Positions 8,392-18,010 of a stretch of DNA of 64,000 nt are shown here, in pieces (position 1 is the first letter of the stretch; each line of letters begins with the position of its first letter). Origin of the DNA: Rhodoblastus sp963828185 (lineage in GTDB: Bacteria > Pseudomonadota > Alphaproteobacteria > Rhizobiales > Beijerinckiaceae). The translations under genes were made by a program, and so were the position numbers. Location of the stretch: assembly GCA_963828185.1 (NCBI GenBank), contig CAWHDV010000002.1:372001-436000 (forward strand), given 5' to 3'. The notes below the pieces were generated by a model. The model was not told the origin of the DNA, did no database searches, and worked only from the letters and a program-made list of their open reading frames with translations.

Positions 8392-10013
8392 TGACGCACG
8401 CATTCGCCGAGTCGCGATTTTCCGAGCTTTCCGCCACCGTCCTCGACGGCTCGCCCGCGCCGCTCGCGTCCGAAAAGGCGCTGCTGCGCTTCATCACCTG
8501 CGGCTCGGTCGACGACGGCAAATCGACCCTGATCGGGCGGCTGCTTTACGATTCGAGCATGGTGGCCGACGACCAGCTCGAAGCGCTCGACCGTGATTCG
8601 AAAAAATTCGGCACGCAAGGCGGCGCGCTCGATTTCGCGCTGCTGGTGGACGGCCTTTCCGCCGAGCGCGAACAGGGCATCACCATCGACGTCGCCTATC
8701 GCTATTTCAAGACCGAAAAACGTTCGTTCATCGTCGCCGACACGCCCGGCCACGAGCAATATACGCGCAACATGGCGACCGGCGCCTCGACCGCCGATGT
8801 CGCGGTCATTCTGGTCGACGCGCGCAAGGGCATCCTGCCGCAGACCCGCCGGCATTCGTTCATCGTCTCGATGCTCGGCGTGCGCGACGTGGTGGTGGCG
8901 GTCAACAAGATGGACCTCGTCGACTACAGCGAGGCGCGCTTCAACGAGATCGTCGCAGCCTATCGCGACATGGCGAGGAGCCTCAATTTCCGCAGCATTG
9001 TCGCGCTGCCGATCTCGGCGCTCAAGGGCGACAATATCACCTCGCTGTCGGAGAACACCCCGTGGCTCCAGGGCGCGCCGCTGCTCGCCACGCTCGAATC
9101 CATCGACGCGTCCGGCGCCGCAACGGCGGAAGCGGCGTTCCGCTTTCCGGTGCAATGGGTCAACCGGCCCAACCTCGATTTTCGCGGCTTTTCCGGTCTC
9201 GTCGCCAGCGGCTCGGTCAAGGTGGGCGACGCCGTCGCTTCCATGCCGTCAGGCAAGGAGTCGCGTGTAAAACGCATCGTGACGCTGGATGGCGACCTCG
9301 ATCACGCCGTCGCCGGACAATCGGTGACATTGACGCTCGACGACGAGATCGACGCCTCGCGCGGCGATGTCCTCGTCGCGGCGGCGCAAAAACCTTCCGT
9401 CGCCGCGCGCGCCAGCGCGCGGCTGTTGTGGACGGCGGAAACCGACATGCACCCGGGCGCGTCCTATATCGTCAAGCTCGGCGCGCGCACGGCCAATGCC
9501 GGCATCGAAAAACTGCATTGCCTGATCGACATCCACACATTCGAAAAGGCCCCGGCGCGCGCGCTGGCGCTGAATGAAATCGGCCTGGCCACGTTGCAGT
9601 TCGACCGGCCGATGGTCCTGGCCGATTATCGCGACGGCCGCGATCTCGGCGGCTTCATCCTGATCGATCGCATCACCAATGAAACTGTGGCTTTCGGCCT
9701 GATCGACCGGCAGGTCGCGCAGACGCCGACGGAGCCCGGCGAGACGCCGGAGCCCGACGACAGCCTGGCGACGGCCTGGCCGCAACTCGAGGCCGCCGTG
9801 CGCGAAAAGCTAGCGCCGGCGCTGGCGAGCGGCGCCCTCGTCGGCCTCGGCGCGGTGCTGCTCGGAGCGAGCCCCGAGACCGGCGTATTGCTCGGCCTTG
9901 CCGACGCGGCCCTGCGGCCCTTGGCGCGCGCGCTTCTCGCCGACTACCGCGAGAGGGCGGCGCGGCGCACAATCCCGGGCGACGAAGTCCTGCCCGACGG
10001 CGACGGAATCTGA
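8391..10013 (+). CDS. cysN: CysN, sulfate adenylyltransferase large (GTPase) subunit with unusual C-terminal extension
   Basis: 540-aa EF-Tu-like GTPase that drives APS synthesis by CysD. GTPase motifs are clear: GSVDDGKST (P-loop), EQGITIDVAYR (switch I), DTPGHEQYTRNM (G3) and NKMDLVD (G4). The canonical protein ends near FILIDRITNETVAFGLI (residue about 443). Residues 445-540 form an additional tail: an acidic Pro-rich linker, then an Ala/Leu-rich segment (ALASGALVGLGAVLLG). It is not an APS kinase (CysC) domain: no second P-loop is visible. Last gene of the operon, followed by a strong terminator. Confidence 0.92.
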   Translation: MTHAFAESRFSELSATVLDGSPAPLASEKALLRFITCGSVDDGKSTLIGRLLYDSSMVADDQLEALDRDSKKFGTQGGALDFALLVDGLSAEREQGITIDVAYRYFKTEKRSFIVADTPGHEQYTRNMATGASTADVAVILVDARKGILPQTRRHSFIVSMLGVRDVVVAVNKMDLVDYSEARFNEIVAAYRDMARSLNFRSIVALPISALKGDNITSLSENTPWLQGAPLLATLESIDASGAATAEAAFRFPVQWVNRPNLDFRGFSGLVASGSVKVGDAVASMPSGKESRVKRIVTLDGDLDHAVAGQSVTLTLDDEIDASRGDVLVAAAQKPSVAARASARLLWTAETDMHPGASYIVKLGARTANAGIEKLHCLIDIHTFEKAPARALALNEIGLATLQFDRPMVLADYRDGRDLGGFILIDRITNETVAFGLIDRQVAQTPTEPGETPEPDDSLATAWPQLEAAVREKLAPALASGALVGLGAVLLGASPETGVLLGLADAALRPLARALLADYRERAARRTIPGDEVLPDGDGI

Positions 10014-10019
10014 GACAAA

Positions 10020-10056
10020 AAAATCCCGCAAGGTTTTTTTGGCTTGCGGGATTTTT
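10020..10056. terminator. Bidirectional intrinsic terminator after cysN
   Basis: A 12-13 bp perfect stem (AAATCCCGCAAG / CTTGCGGGATTTT) with a short T-rich loop, flanked by an A-run on the left and a T-run on the right, so it can end transcription from both cysN (plus) and the converging lipoprotein gene (minus). Confidence 0.92.
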
Positions 10057-10057
10057 C

Positions 10058-10447
10058 TTACCAGCGGCGGCCGTAGCCCCAGCCGCCGCCATAGTAGATG
10101 CCCGGGCCCCAATAGGGGCCGGGGCCGTAATAGGGACCGGGACCCCAATAAGGGCCGGGACCATAATATTGCGGGCGCGGCGGCGCCTCGATGTGATAGC
10201 CCTTGTCGAGCATGCAGTCGGCATAGAGCGAATCGTAATGCCGTTGCAGGCCGCCTTCGCCCTGCGCCGCCTCGCCATCGGTGACGCCGCGCGCGCGCGC
10301 GCGGCAGGCGGCGTCATCATGGACGAATTTGCCGTTGCTGACATTTTCGCCGGCGACGGCGGTGACGCGCGGCGCGGTTGGCGGGATCGTGGCGCAAGCG
10401 CCGAGCGCCAGGCACAGGATGATCGGCGGCAAAGCGGAAGATTTCAT
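10058..10447 (-). CDS. Small lipoprotein with Gly-Pro-Tyr-Trp repeat tail
   Basis: 129-aa predicted lipoprotein: MKSSALPPIILCLALGAC, with LGAC as lipobox. A middle segment has two cysteines (AACRARARG and YADCMLDKGY), a pattern seen in small alphaproteobacterial envelope proteins. The last 40 residues are a repeat of PYWGPGPYYGPG units, GPGPYYGPGPYWGPG and relatives, ending YGGGWGYGRRW. I do not recognise a named family; an outer-membrane surface role is plausible. Its 3' end shares the cysN terminator. Confidence 0.75.
   Translation of the reverse strand: MKSSALPPIILCLALGACATIPPTAPRVTAVAGENVSNGKFVHDDAACRARARGVTDGEAAQGEGGLQRHYDSLYADCMLDKGYHIEAPPRPQYYGPGPYWGPGPYYGPGPYWGPGIYYGGGWGYGRRW
10070..10170 (-). 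repeat. Tandem repeats encoding GPGPYW/Y units
   Basis: Imperfect GC-rich repeats of roughly 15-18 bp (variants of cccgggaccccaataggg on the plus strand) within the lipoprotein C-terminus, alternating Trp and Tyr units. Confidence 0.7.
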
Positions 10448-10589
10448 GGATCGAACTCGTCGGCTGACACGGATGCGGCGAATTCTGCACAGGTGAAGCC
10501 ACGGCGCAAGGCGTTGGGACGCGCCCCCTGACCAATGTCGCGCGGCGTGGCGCAAAGGCCACGCACATCTTTGTTTTGCCATAATTTGT

Positions 10590-11030
10590 TCAGACTTCGG
10601 CGTCGGGGCCGTTGTCGAAATCGCGGCAGGAATGGCCGTAGCTGGCCAGCGCGTCCTCGAGATAATCGGGCAGCAGCGGCTCGCCGAGGAGATAGGTCGC
10701 GGTCGGGGATTCACGCCGCTCGCGCGCCTGCGTCACGGCGGCTTCCCAATCCCCGGGCTCGAAATCGCCGCGCCCGATCCACATCAGGGCGACCAGCGCC
10801 GCCGCTTCGTCCTCGTCGAGATCGTTGACATATTGCTCGAATTCGGCGCGGATCGGCGCATAGGCGGCGTCGGTCAGGATGGAGCGCTCGCCATCGTCGG
10901 CGGCGTTGGAGGCGTCGGGCCGCGATCCTTCGTCCTCGCTCAGCAATTCACGCGACTTGGCGACGACAAAGCAGACTTTTTGCGGATTGATGTCCGGCAT
11001 CGAGGGATTGGATTCGTCGATTGTGCGCAT
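10590..11030 (-). CDS. DUF3775 domain-containing protein
   Basis: 146-aa cytoplasmic, acidic protein. The core PDINPQKVCFVVAKSREL and the later YVNDLDEDEAAALVALMWIGRGDFEPGDWEAA match the DUF3775 family (small alphaproteobacterial proteins of unknown function). The end PLLPDYLEDALASYGHSC is also typical. The ATG at 11030 has a GGGGG element upstream; an internal ATG at 11000 (MPDINPQK) is the more usual family start and is equally possible. No operon partner. Confidence 0.8.
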   Translation of the reverse strand: MRTIDESNPSMPDINPQKVCFVVAKSRELLSEDEGSRPDASNAADDGERSILTDAAYAPIRAEFEQYVNDLDEDEAAALVALMWIGRGDFEPGDWEAAVTQARERRESPTATYLLGEPLLPDYLEDALASYGHSCRDFDNGPDAEV

Positions 11031-11114
11031 GGCGGCCCCCGAATTTTGCCTGTTCGCTAGAGCGCGTATTCCCGTTCAATATAGGCGCCCGCGCGAAAAA
11101 ACGCCTTGCGGGAG

Positions 11115-11678
11115 TCAACGATGATTTTCGATTGTCAGGCTTTTGATCCAGCGCGCGCCGGGCTCGAGGTCATAGCGGTGGTCGGCGCTGTAGAACGGAA
11201 CGGTGAGATTGTCCGGCGGGATGGCGATTTCGTCGAGATCAATCGATTGCGGCGTTCCGACCAGGTCGTCGCCCTTGATCTTCAACGTATAGATCAGGCC
11301 ATTGGCCATGCGGGCGCCGTAATCATTGGGGCGCTTGTAGATGAACAGCAGGGCGTGTTCGAGCCAGCCCAGGTCTTTCGCGCTGACCGTGTGGGGATTG
11401 GCGTAGGGATAAGGCACCTGGCACATGATCTCAGCGCCCTCGACGCATTTGAACTCGCGCATCGACAGGAAATATTGCCTGAATTTCGTGTCGTCGAACC
11501 TTATGTCGAAGGCGCTGTCATCGCCCTTGGGTACAAAGCTCACCGCGCCGATGGTTATATCCTTGCCGTCACGCGTATGCAGGACGATGTCCTTCGTCCC
11601 CTCCAGTGCTTTTTCGCCGGCGTGGGCTGCGGTTGAAAAAGCGAGCAGTCCGGCCAGCATGGGCGCGAGAAATTTCAT
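11115..11678 (-). CDS. Exported protein of unknown function
   Basis: 187-aa protein with a clear Sec signal peptide (MKFLAPMLAGLLAFSTAAHA, cleavage after AHA). The mature part has KDIVLHTRDGKDITIG, two cysteines (FKCVEGAEIMCQV) that could form a disulfide, and a segment HALLFIYKRPNDYGARM; no family is recognised beyond similarity to periplasmic hypothetical proteins of Hyphomicrobiales. Strong SD GGGAGGA precedes the ATG. It stands alone between DUF3775 and the SpoIIAA-like gene. Confidence 0.75.
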   Translation of the reverse strand: MKFLAPMLAGLLAFSTAAHAGEKALEGTKDIVLHTRDGKDITIGAVSFVPKGDDSAFDIRFDDTKFRQYFLSMREFKCVEGAEIMCQVPYPYANPHTVSAKDLGWLEHALLFIYKRPNDYGARMANGLIYTLKIKGDDLVGTPQSIDLDEIAIPPDNLTVPFYSADHRYDLEPGARWIKSLTIENHR

Positions 11679-11725
11679 CGGTCCTCCCGGAACATTTGAT
11701 TCTCGAAGTTACCGCTTTTTCGAGA

Positions 11726-12085
11726 TCACGCCACGATCCATTTTTTGGCGGCGCCAAGGTCGGCAGAGGCGAACAGCTTGAACTCGCAAGGAAAGATCGG
11801 CCGAAACAAGGATATCGCGGCGCGAATCCAGCCGACGTCCGTCACGACAGCGACGCGCTTGAAATCATGCCAGTGCCTGACGCCGAAAACGCCGTCGTCC
11901 CACATCGCCGCCGGCTCGATGAGGGAAAAATCGGCGCCGAGGACATAGAGCATCCTGATCGGCCCCTGCATCATCAGCGCTTCCGCCCGGGGAATGAGGT
12001 TGTCGCGATAATCCTCGTGCGTGACCTTGCCCGACGCTTGCAGCGCCAGAACGTCCGGCGGAAGGCCTTCGATCGGCAGCAGCAT
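11726..12085 (-). CDS. SpoIIAA-like (STAS/SEC14-type) small protein
   Basis: 119-aa protein resembling the SpoIIAA-like family: it opens with LLPIEGLPPDVLALQASGKVTHEDY, followed by LIPRAEALM, RMLYVLGADF and DFKRVAVVTDVGWIRAA, the usual order of strands and helices. Members often occur in stress or envelope settings and lack a demonstrated reaction. SD GGGAG lies upstream of the ATG at 12085. It is divergent from the L,D-transpeptidase gene. Confidence 0.8.
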   Translation of the reverse strand: MLLPIEGLPPDVLALQASGKVTHEDYRDNLIPRAEALMMQGPIRMLYVLGADFSLIEPAAMWDDGVFGVRHWHDFKRVAVVTDVGWIRAAISLFRPIFPCEFKLFASADLGAAKKWIVA

Positions 12086-12140
12086 GGCGGGACTCCCAAG
12101 GCAATGAACGTTGGAACCGCGCCGGCGCCGTCTGGGTTAA

Positions 12141-12188
12141 GGCTTGGGGCGCGGCTTGGGGCGCGGCTTGGAGCACGGCTTGGGCTTC
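12141..12188 (+). repeat. Four 12-bp tandem units in an intergenic region
   Basis: Units begin at 12141, 12153, 12165 and 12177: GGCTTGGGGCGC twice, then GGCTTGGAGCAC and GGCTTGGGCTTC. They sit between the divergent SpoIIAA-like and L,D-transpeptidase genes and could be read as Pro-Lys-Arg-rich on the minus strand, but no credible gene covers them. Confidence 0.85.
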
Positions 12189-12311
12189 AATGTTGGGACG
12201 GACGCGGGAAAGGAAAGGGGCGCGGCGGCATTTATTCCGCTTGCGCCGCCCGGCCTTGCGGCATCCCGCGCGGAGAGCCAGGATAGCGCTCGGATTTGCA
12301 GGAGGCGGGCC

Positions 12312-12839
12312 ATGCAGCGTCGCGGGTTTGTGCTGTTCACGCTTTTGACCGGAGGCCTCGTGACCGGAGGGCTCGCCCTGCCCGGCGCCGCGACGGCGAA
12401 GCAATACGTGCGCTATCCCGGCTCCGTCGCGGCTGGAACCATCGTCATCGACAGCGCGCGGCGAAAACTGTTCTTCATTCTCGGCGACGGCCGGGCCATC
12501 GCCTATCCGGTCGGCGTCGCCAAGCGCGGATGGGAATGGTCGGGCGGCGCCAGGGTCAACGGCAAATTTGTTCGGCCCGCCTGGACCCCTCCGACCGAGG
12601 TCAGGGAGGAAGAGCCATCCTTGCCCGACCTCGTGCGCGGCGGCGCGTCGAACAATCCCATGGGCGCCCGCGCCATCACGCTCGACCGTTCCGAAATCGC
12701 CATCCACGGCTCGACGCAGAGGATGCGCAGGACCATCGGCGGCGCGTTCTCGCATGGCTGCATCAGGATGCGCAACGAGGACGTGATCGACCTCTATGAC
12801 CGGGTGAGCGTGGGAACGCCGGTGATCATGGAGCCGTGA
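12312..12839 (+). CDS. L,D-transpeptidase (ErfK/YbiS/YcfS/YnhG family)
   Basis: 175-aa exported enzyme. N-terminal signal/anchor MQRRGFVLFTLLTGGLVTGG is followed by a YkuD catalytic domain: IVIDSARRKLFFILGDGRA at its start, AIHGST with the conserved His, and SHGCIRMRNEDV with catalytic Cys150. It makes 3-3 peptidoglycan cross-links or attaches proteins to peptidoglycan; alphaproteobacteria carry many paralogs, so the specific role is unknown. GGAGG lies upstream of the ATG. It is a monocistronic gene. Confidence 0.9.
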   Translation: MQRRGFVLFTLLTGGLVTGGLALPGAATAKQYVRYPGSVAAGTIVIDSARRKLFFILGDGRAIAYPVGVAKRGWEWSGGARVNGKFVRPAWTPPTEVREEEPSLPDLVRGGASNNPMGARAITLDRSEIAIHGSTQRMRRTIGGAFSHGCIRMRNEDVIDLYDRVSVGTPVIMEP

Positions 12840-13143
12840 GCAAACCCTCCCCCGCGACCGGGGAGAGGGCGTTCCGCGCGTCTATCGTCACATCGCGGGC
12901 TTGATCGACGAAGCGTCGAATTTTTCCATGCTCGTAGGTATAGTTCAACCTCACCTTTTCGCCGACCTTTAAGGCGGAAAGCTTCACCTTTTTTGGAATG
13001 GAATAGGTCGTGCCATTGTCCAGCGTGACCATGTCGCGCGACGGGCTGACTTTTTGGATCGTTCCGCCGGTGACTGTCGCATAGGCGGCCGTCACCCCGC
13101 CAAACAATGCTATCGCCGCGACCGTGCTTGCAAATAAACGCAT
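12826..13143 (-). CDS. DUF1344 family periplasmic protein
   Basis: 105-aa protein with a signal peptide (MRLFASTVAAIALFGGVTAAYA) and a small beta-rich domain: GGTIQKVSPSRDMVTLDNGTTY, then LSALKVGEKVRLNY, as in DUF1344, a rhizobial family of unknown function. GGAGG precedes the ATG. The 3' end overlaps the end of the convergent L,D-transpeptidase gene by 14 bp. The last residues run through a GC-rich hairpin (12845-12869), so the annotated stop may be slightly beyond the conserved domain. Confidence 0.8.
   Translation of the reverse strand: MRLFASTVAAIALFGGVTAAYATVTGGTIQKVSPSRDMVTLDNGTTYSIPKKVKLSALKVGEKVRLNYTYEHGKIRRFVDQARDVTIDARNALSPVAGEGLLTAP
12845..12869. terminator. GC-rich palindrome at a convergent gene end
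   Basis: CCCTCCCCCG pairs with CGGGGAGAGGG (one bulged base) just past the L,D-transpeptidase stop. A closely similar palindrome occurs at 33212-33237, so this may be a dispersed palindromic repeat used as a transcription end rather than a classic T-run terminator. Confidence 0.5.
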
Positions 13144-13432
13144 AGCGAACCTCCAGCTAGATATTAACGCCAGAGCATCGCACTTGTACTGGCGCTAAAG
13201 CCAATATTTAATGGTAGCACGTTTTGCATTACTTGACCACGGAAGGAACATTAACACTTTTTAATCTTTGCGGGGCGCAGGAGTCGGCGGCCACGGCGCT
13301 ACGGAGACGGGATACGCATTCCCCGAAAAAATGAGAACCCTGGTTTAACCTCCCTTGGCGGACGTAAAAAAAAACGGCGACCGGTTGACCGGTCGCCGCG
13401 CATTGCAAATCCCGCGCAAAACGCGGGACATA
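13144..13432. other. Intergenic region, promoter side of DUF1344 plus terminators of the next gene
   Basis: 289 bp that is AT-richer than the flanks on the left (DUF1344 upstream region). The right end has two hairpins: 13375-13398 (11-bp stem CGGCGACCGGT/ACCGGTCGCCG beside a nine-A run) and 13411-13427 (CCCGCG/CGCGGG), which together terminate the minus-strand lipoprotein gene. No gene seen. Confidence 0.7.
13375..13427 (-). terminator. Tandem hairpins terminating the GVGHAAG lipoprotein gene
   Basis: Read on the minus strand, a CCCGCG...CGCGGG hairpin follows the stop codon, then an 11-bp GC-rich stem with a 2-nt loop and a run of Ts (13366-13374 as As on plus). Confidence 0.85.
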
Positions 13433-13783
13433 TTATTGCGTGACGGCATGCGTCGCGCCGCTCACGCCCGATCCGACCGTGTGAACGCCTTTTTTGGCGA
13501 GATGGCCAGCGCCGTTGCCGACCTTTTTCGCCGTATGGCCGACGACATGGACGCCCGTGGATGCCACATGGCCGACGCCCGTAGCGACGCCGCCCGCCGC
13601 GTGGCCGACGCCACCGGCGACATCACCTGCCGCATGGCCGACGCCACCGGCGACATCGCCAGCCGCATGGCCGACGCCACCGGCGACATCGCCAGTCGCA
13701 TGGCCGACGCCATTGATGGCGGCGCAGCCGCCAAGCGCAAGGAAAGTCAAGGCGATAAAAGAAAACGAGAGGGACTTTTTCAT
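13433..13783 (-). CDS. Small lipoprotein with 11-residue GVGHAAGDVAG repeats
   Basis: 116-aa predicted lipoprotein: MKKSLSFSFIALTFLALGGC with lipobox LGGC (Cys20). Residues 25-68 are four units of GVGHAAGDVAG (first GVGHATGDVAG, last GVGHAAGGVAT), followed by degenerate GVGHVAS, VVGHTAKK, GAGHLAKK and SGATHAV segments in which a His recurs about every 8-11 residues. The regularly spaced His and Gly suggest an amphipathic or metal-binding repeat, but no named family is recognised. Monocistronic with its own tandem terminator. Confidence 0.8.
   Translation of the reverse strand: MKKSLSFSFIALTFLALGGCAAINGVGHATGDVAGGVGHAAGDVAGGVGHAAGDVAGGVGHAAGGVATGVGHVASTGVHVVGHTAKKVGNGAGHLAKKGVHTVGSGVSGATHAVTQ
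13580..13711 (-). repeat. 33-bp tandem repeats (4 copies) inside the lipoprotein gene
   Basis: In-frame 33-bp units encoding GVGHAAGDVAG, nearly identical at DNA level, which points to recent duplication or ongoing homogenisation. Confidence 0.9.
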
Positions 13784-14117
13784 TGGGATCTAAACCTTAA
13801 CAGAAGTTTACACTTCCTATTCCCATGAAAAAAGCGTCGAGACAAGCGGCGAAGGCCGCTCCATCACCTGATCAGTTGCGTCTCCTCCGCCAAAAAAAGC
13901 ATAAAACCGAAACAAGTATTTGGCTTTGTTAGAGATTACATACATTCACGACCTGTACTGACGCAATGGTTCGGAAAAAATGATCCGGCGCCAAAGTCGC
14001 TTTATTATCAACCTGTCATTTACGGGAACGAAATCGAGTTGCGCAATCACCCGCGCACGCCGCGGAGCAGGGATATCCTCCCCGTTCCGCAGCGATTTTT
14101 TCTCGCGAACGGCCGGA
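13784..14117. other. Intergenic region, no gene seen
   Basis: 334 bp, AT-richer than average in its first half, which would hold the promoter of the GVGHAAG lipoprotein gene (minus). The right half lies downstream of the 77-aa gene at 14118. A few short open frames exist but none has a ribosome site or family resemblance. Confidence 0.5.
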
Positions 14118-14351
14118 TCAGCCGCTCTGCGAATCGTCGGCTGGCTGCGCGGCGGCGTCGTCGGCCGGAGCCTGTTCGGCCGGCTGTTCGCCGGACTGGG
14201 CCAGCTTGTCCTTGATCATGCCAACGCCCATGAAGCCGGCGGCCACGGCGCCCATCTTGGCCAGGCCCCCGGCGTTCGGATCGGCGGCTTCAAGCGCCTT
14301 TTCGGCGGCAAAAGCGCCCGCGGCCTTTTCGACGAAGTCTTCAATGCCCAT
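14118..14351 (-). CDS. Small protein of unknown function, Ala-rich with acidic tail
   Basis: 77-aa protein starting MGIEDFVEKAAGAFAAEKALEAADPNAGG, a helical Ala-rich segment, then a short hydrophobic stretch MGAVAAGFMGVGMIKDKL and a Gln/Ala/Asp-rich tail (QPADDSQSG). GGGAG lies 5-8 nt upstream of the ATG, which supports translation. No family recognised; the pattern recalls small stress-associated or phase-separating proteins, but that is not evidence of function. Confidence 0.6.
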   Translation of the reverse strand: MGIEDFVEKAAGAFAAEKALEAADPNAGGLAKMGAVAAGFMGVGMIKDKLAQSGEQPAEQAPADDAAAQPADDSQSG

Positions 14352-14640
14352 AATCAGCTCCCTTGCTTTGCGTCCCGCGATCGGATCCTCGCCCGCAGCC
14401 TGGCGCCCGGGGCAAGATCGGATCGTGTCGCGCCGGATCGGGCGACCTCGTCGCCCTTGCCGCTGCGCAACCAATCGGCCGGCGCGAAATTGCGCCGCCG
14501 CAATATGGCGCCGACCGATGTGACTGTACAATGAATGATCGCACAAAAGCGTGAGGAATTGCCGCACCGTCACGCCCGGGTGTGAGGCTGTCGCGACAAA
14601 CTTGCGCCTGCGCCCCCTCCCCTGCTATCCTCGAAAGTTC

Positions 14641-14733
14641 GAGCCATGGGGTGCTGACCTCTTTATTCTGAGCGGCGGCTGAGAACAAACCCATTGACCT
14701 GATCTGGATAATGCCAGCGCAGGGAAGGCATGC
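14641..14733 (+). promoter_or_regulatory. TPP riboswitch (THI element) upstream of thiC
   Basis: All hallmark segments are present in order: GGGGTGC (14648-14654), GGCTGAGA (14677-14684), ACCC, then the pyrophosphate-binding arm TGACCTGATCTGGATAATG and CCAGCGCAGGGA. In bacteria this aptamer senses thiamine diphosphate and shuts off thiamine genes. Immediately downstream, TGCGG-CGGAA-CCGCA (14730-14745) followed by a pyrimidine/T-rich tract looks like the expression-platform terminator. Confidence 0.95.
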
Positions 14734-14789
14734 GGCGGAACCGCATTCTCTTTTCTTGCTTTGATAATGGCAAAACGGGAGAGCGCGCG

Positions 14790-16640
<1,851 letters not shown>

Positions 16641-16658
16641 GGCCGCGCTGACGGCTTT

Positions 16659-16688
16659 CTCGGAATGAGGGCTACCGAGGGTTTTTTT
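16659..16688 (+). terminator. Probable terminator of thiC
   Basis: CTCGG (16659-16663) can pair with CCGAG (16675-16679), followed by seven Ts. The stem is short, so confidence is moderate. Confidence 0.5.
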
Positions 16689-16769
16689 CAGCTCCAGTCC
16701 CCTCATGTCGAGGAGGCCCCTGAAAGGGGCCGTCTCGATCCATGGACGACTCAAGCGAGCGCGGCCGCG

Positions 16770-17998
16770 CTACGCCGCTTCGGCTTCCGTCTCCTCGGCC
16801 TCGACTGGCGCCATGACGCCGTTTTCGCCCATCGAAAATTTGCGTCCGCGCCAGTGCACCTGGCCGGGAACGAAACTCACGACGAAGATTGCGAAACTGA
16901 GCAGGTCGCGCGCCGGCATTAGCCGCGCCGCATGAACTCTGGCGGGAAAACGCTCGTCCACCTCGACCTGCAACGTCAGCCGGCACAAAAGCGCGGCGGC
17001 GGCCAGGATCATCGCCGCCGTCGAAAAACCGCTGGCCAGCAGGGCGAGCAGCGACCAGGCCAGCGGAAAACTCACGGCCATGCCGGCATAGCCGAGCGGA
17101 TCGAGCGAGCGGATGGTGCGCGCCCAGCGCAGGTCGCGCCGCCACAATGCGCCAAAACTCTCTTCGCCATGCGCGTGGCTGACCGCGAAATCGGCGAGGA
17201 CCACGTCAAGGCCGAGATTGCGCACCGCTTCGCCCAGCGCATAATCGTCGGCGAGCTGGTCTTTGATGGCGACAAAACCGCCAATCCCCTCCAGTGTTTT
17301 GCGACGCAGGGCGATGGTCGCGCCGATGCACGGCCGGGCCATGCCCAGCGTCACCCCGGTCACGACATTGGGCAGGAAGCCGTAGTCCACGCCCATGGCG
17401 CCGAGCCGAGACCACAGGCCCGCCATCGGCCGGCCGCGATAGAGGCAGGTGACCAGGCCCGCGCCCGGCCGCGCCAGCGCCGCCGCCAGCCTTTGCAGGT
17501 AATCCGGCTCCACGCTGATGTCACTGTCGGCCAAAACGACGATTTCATGCGCGATGTGGCCCGACAGGTTGATGAGGTTGGAGACCTTGCCGTTCGAGCC
17601 ATGCAGCGTCGGATCGACGATGAGCTCCGCCTTGAGGCCCGGGGACGCCCGATGATCCTGCCGGCGCGCACGGCGTTGACGATCTTCCAGGCCACGGCGG
17701 CGGCCGGGTCGGAGGCCTCGTGCACGCCGAACAGGATCTGCGCCGGGCCGGCGTAATCCTGGCGGCAGAAGCTCGCCAGATGCTCGTAGAGTCCGGGCTC
17801 CTCGCCATAAAGCGGCTTGAGTATGGTGACGCCGGGAGCGATGTCGGCGGCAGGAGGCGAGACCGCGCGCGAAAAACGGCGCAGGCTGAAAATCGACAGG
17901 AGCATGTAGAGGCAGGCGGCCATGGCCAGACCATAGAACAGCGGCGCCAGCAGCGTTGCGTCGATCCGCTGGGCCAAGTTCCACCAGGCGTCGTCCAT
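16770..17998 (-). CDS. hpnI: HpnI, hopanoid biosynthesis glycosyltransferase (single-base frameshift)
   Basis: Ceramide glucosyltransferase-like GT2/GT21 enzyme; HpnI in Burkholderia adds N-acetylglucosamine to bacteriohopanetetrol. The first part (17998 to about 17640) gives an N-terminal membrane helix and GVTILKPLYGEEPGLYEHL. The rest, in another frame, gives LHGSNGKVSNLIN, VLADSDISVEPDYL, DDYALGEAV and the RRDLRWARTIR motif, then C-terminal membrane helices. Adding one C to the CCCC at about 17637-17640 restores a 409-aa protein. The gene is third in hpnL-hpnM-hpnI. The deacetylase hpnK and the radical SAM hpnJ that would complete the pathway are not in the window. Confidence 0.87.
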
Positions 17999-18010
17999 AA
18001 ACCCTCCAGT

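Noticed and set aside
13580..13711. Regular 33-bp repeats, possible CRISPR array
   Set aside because: The repeats are contiguous, with no spacers, and they are in frame within a lipoprotein gene.
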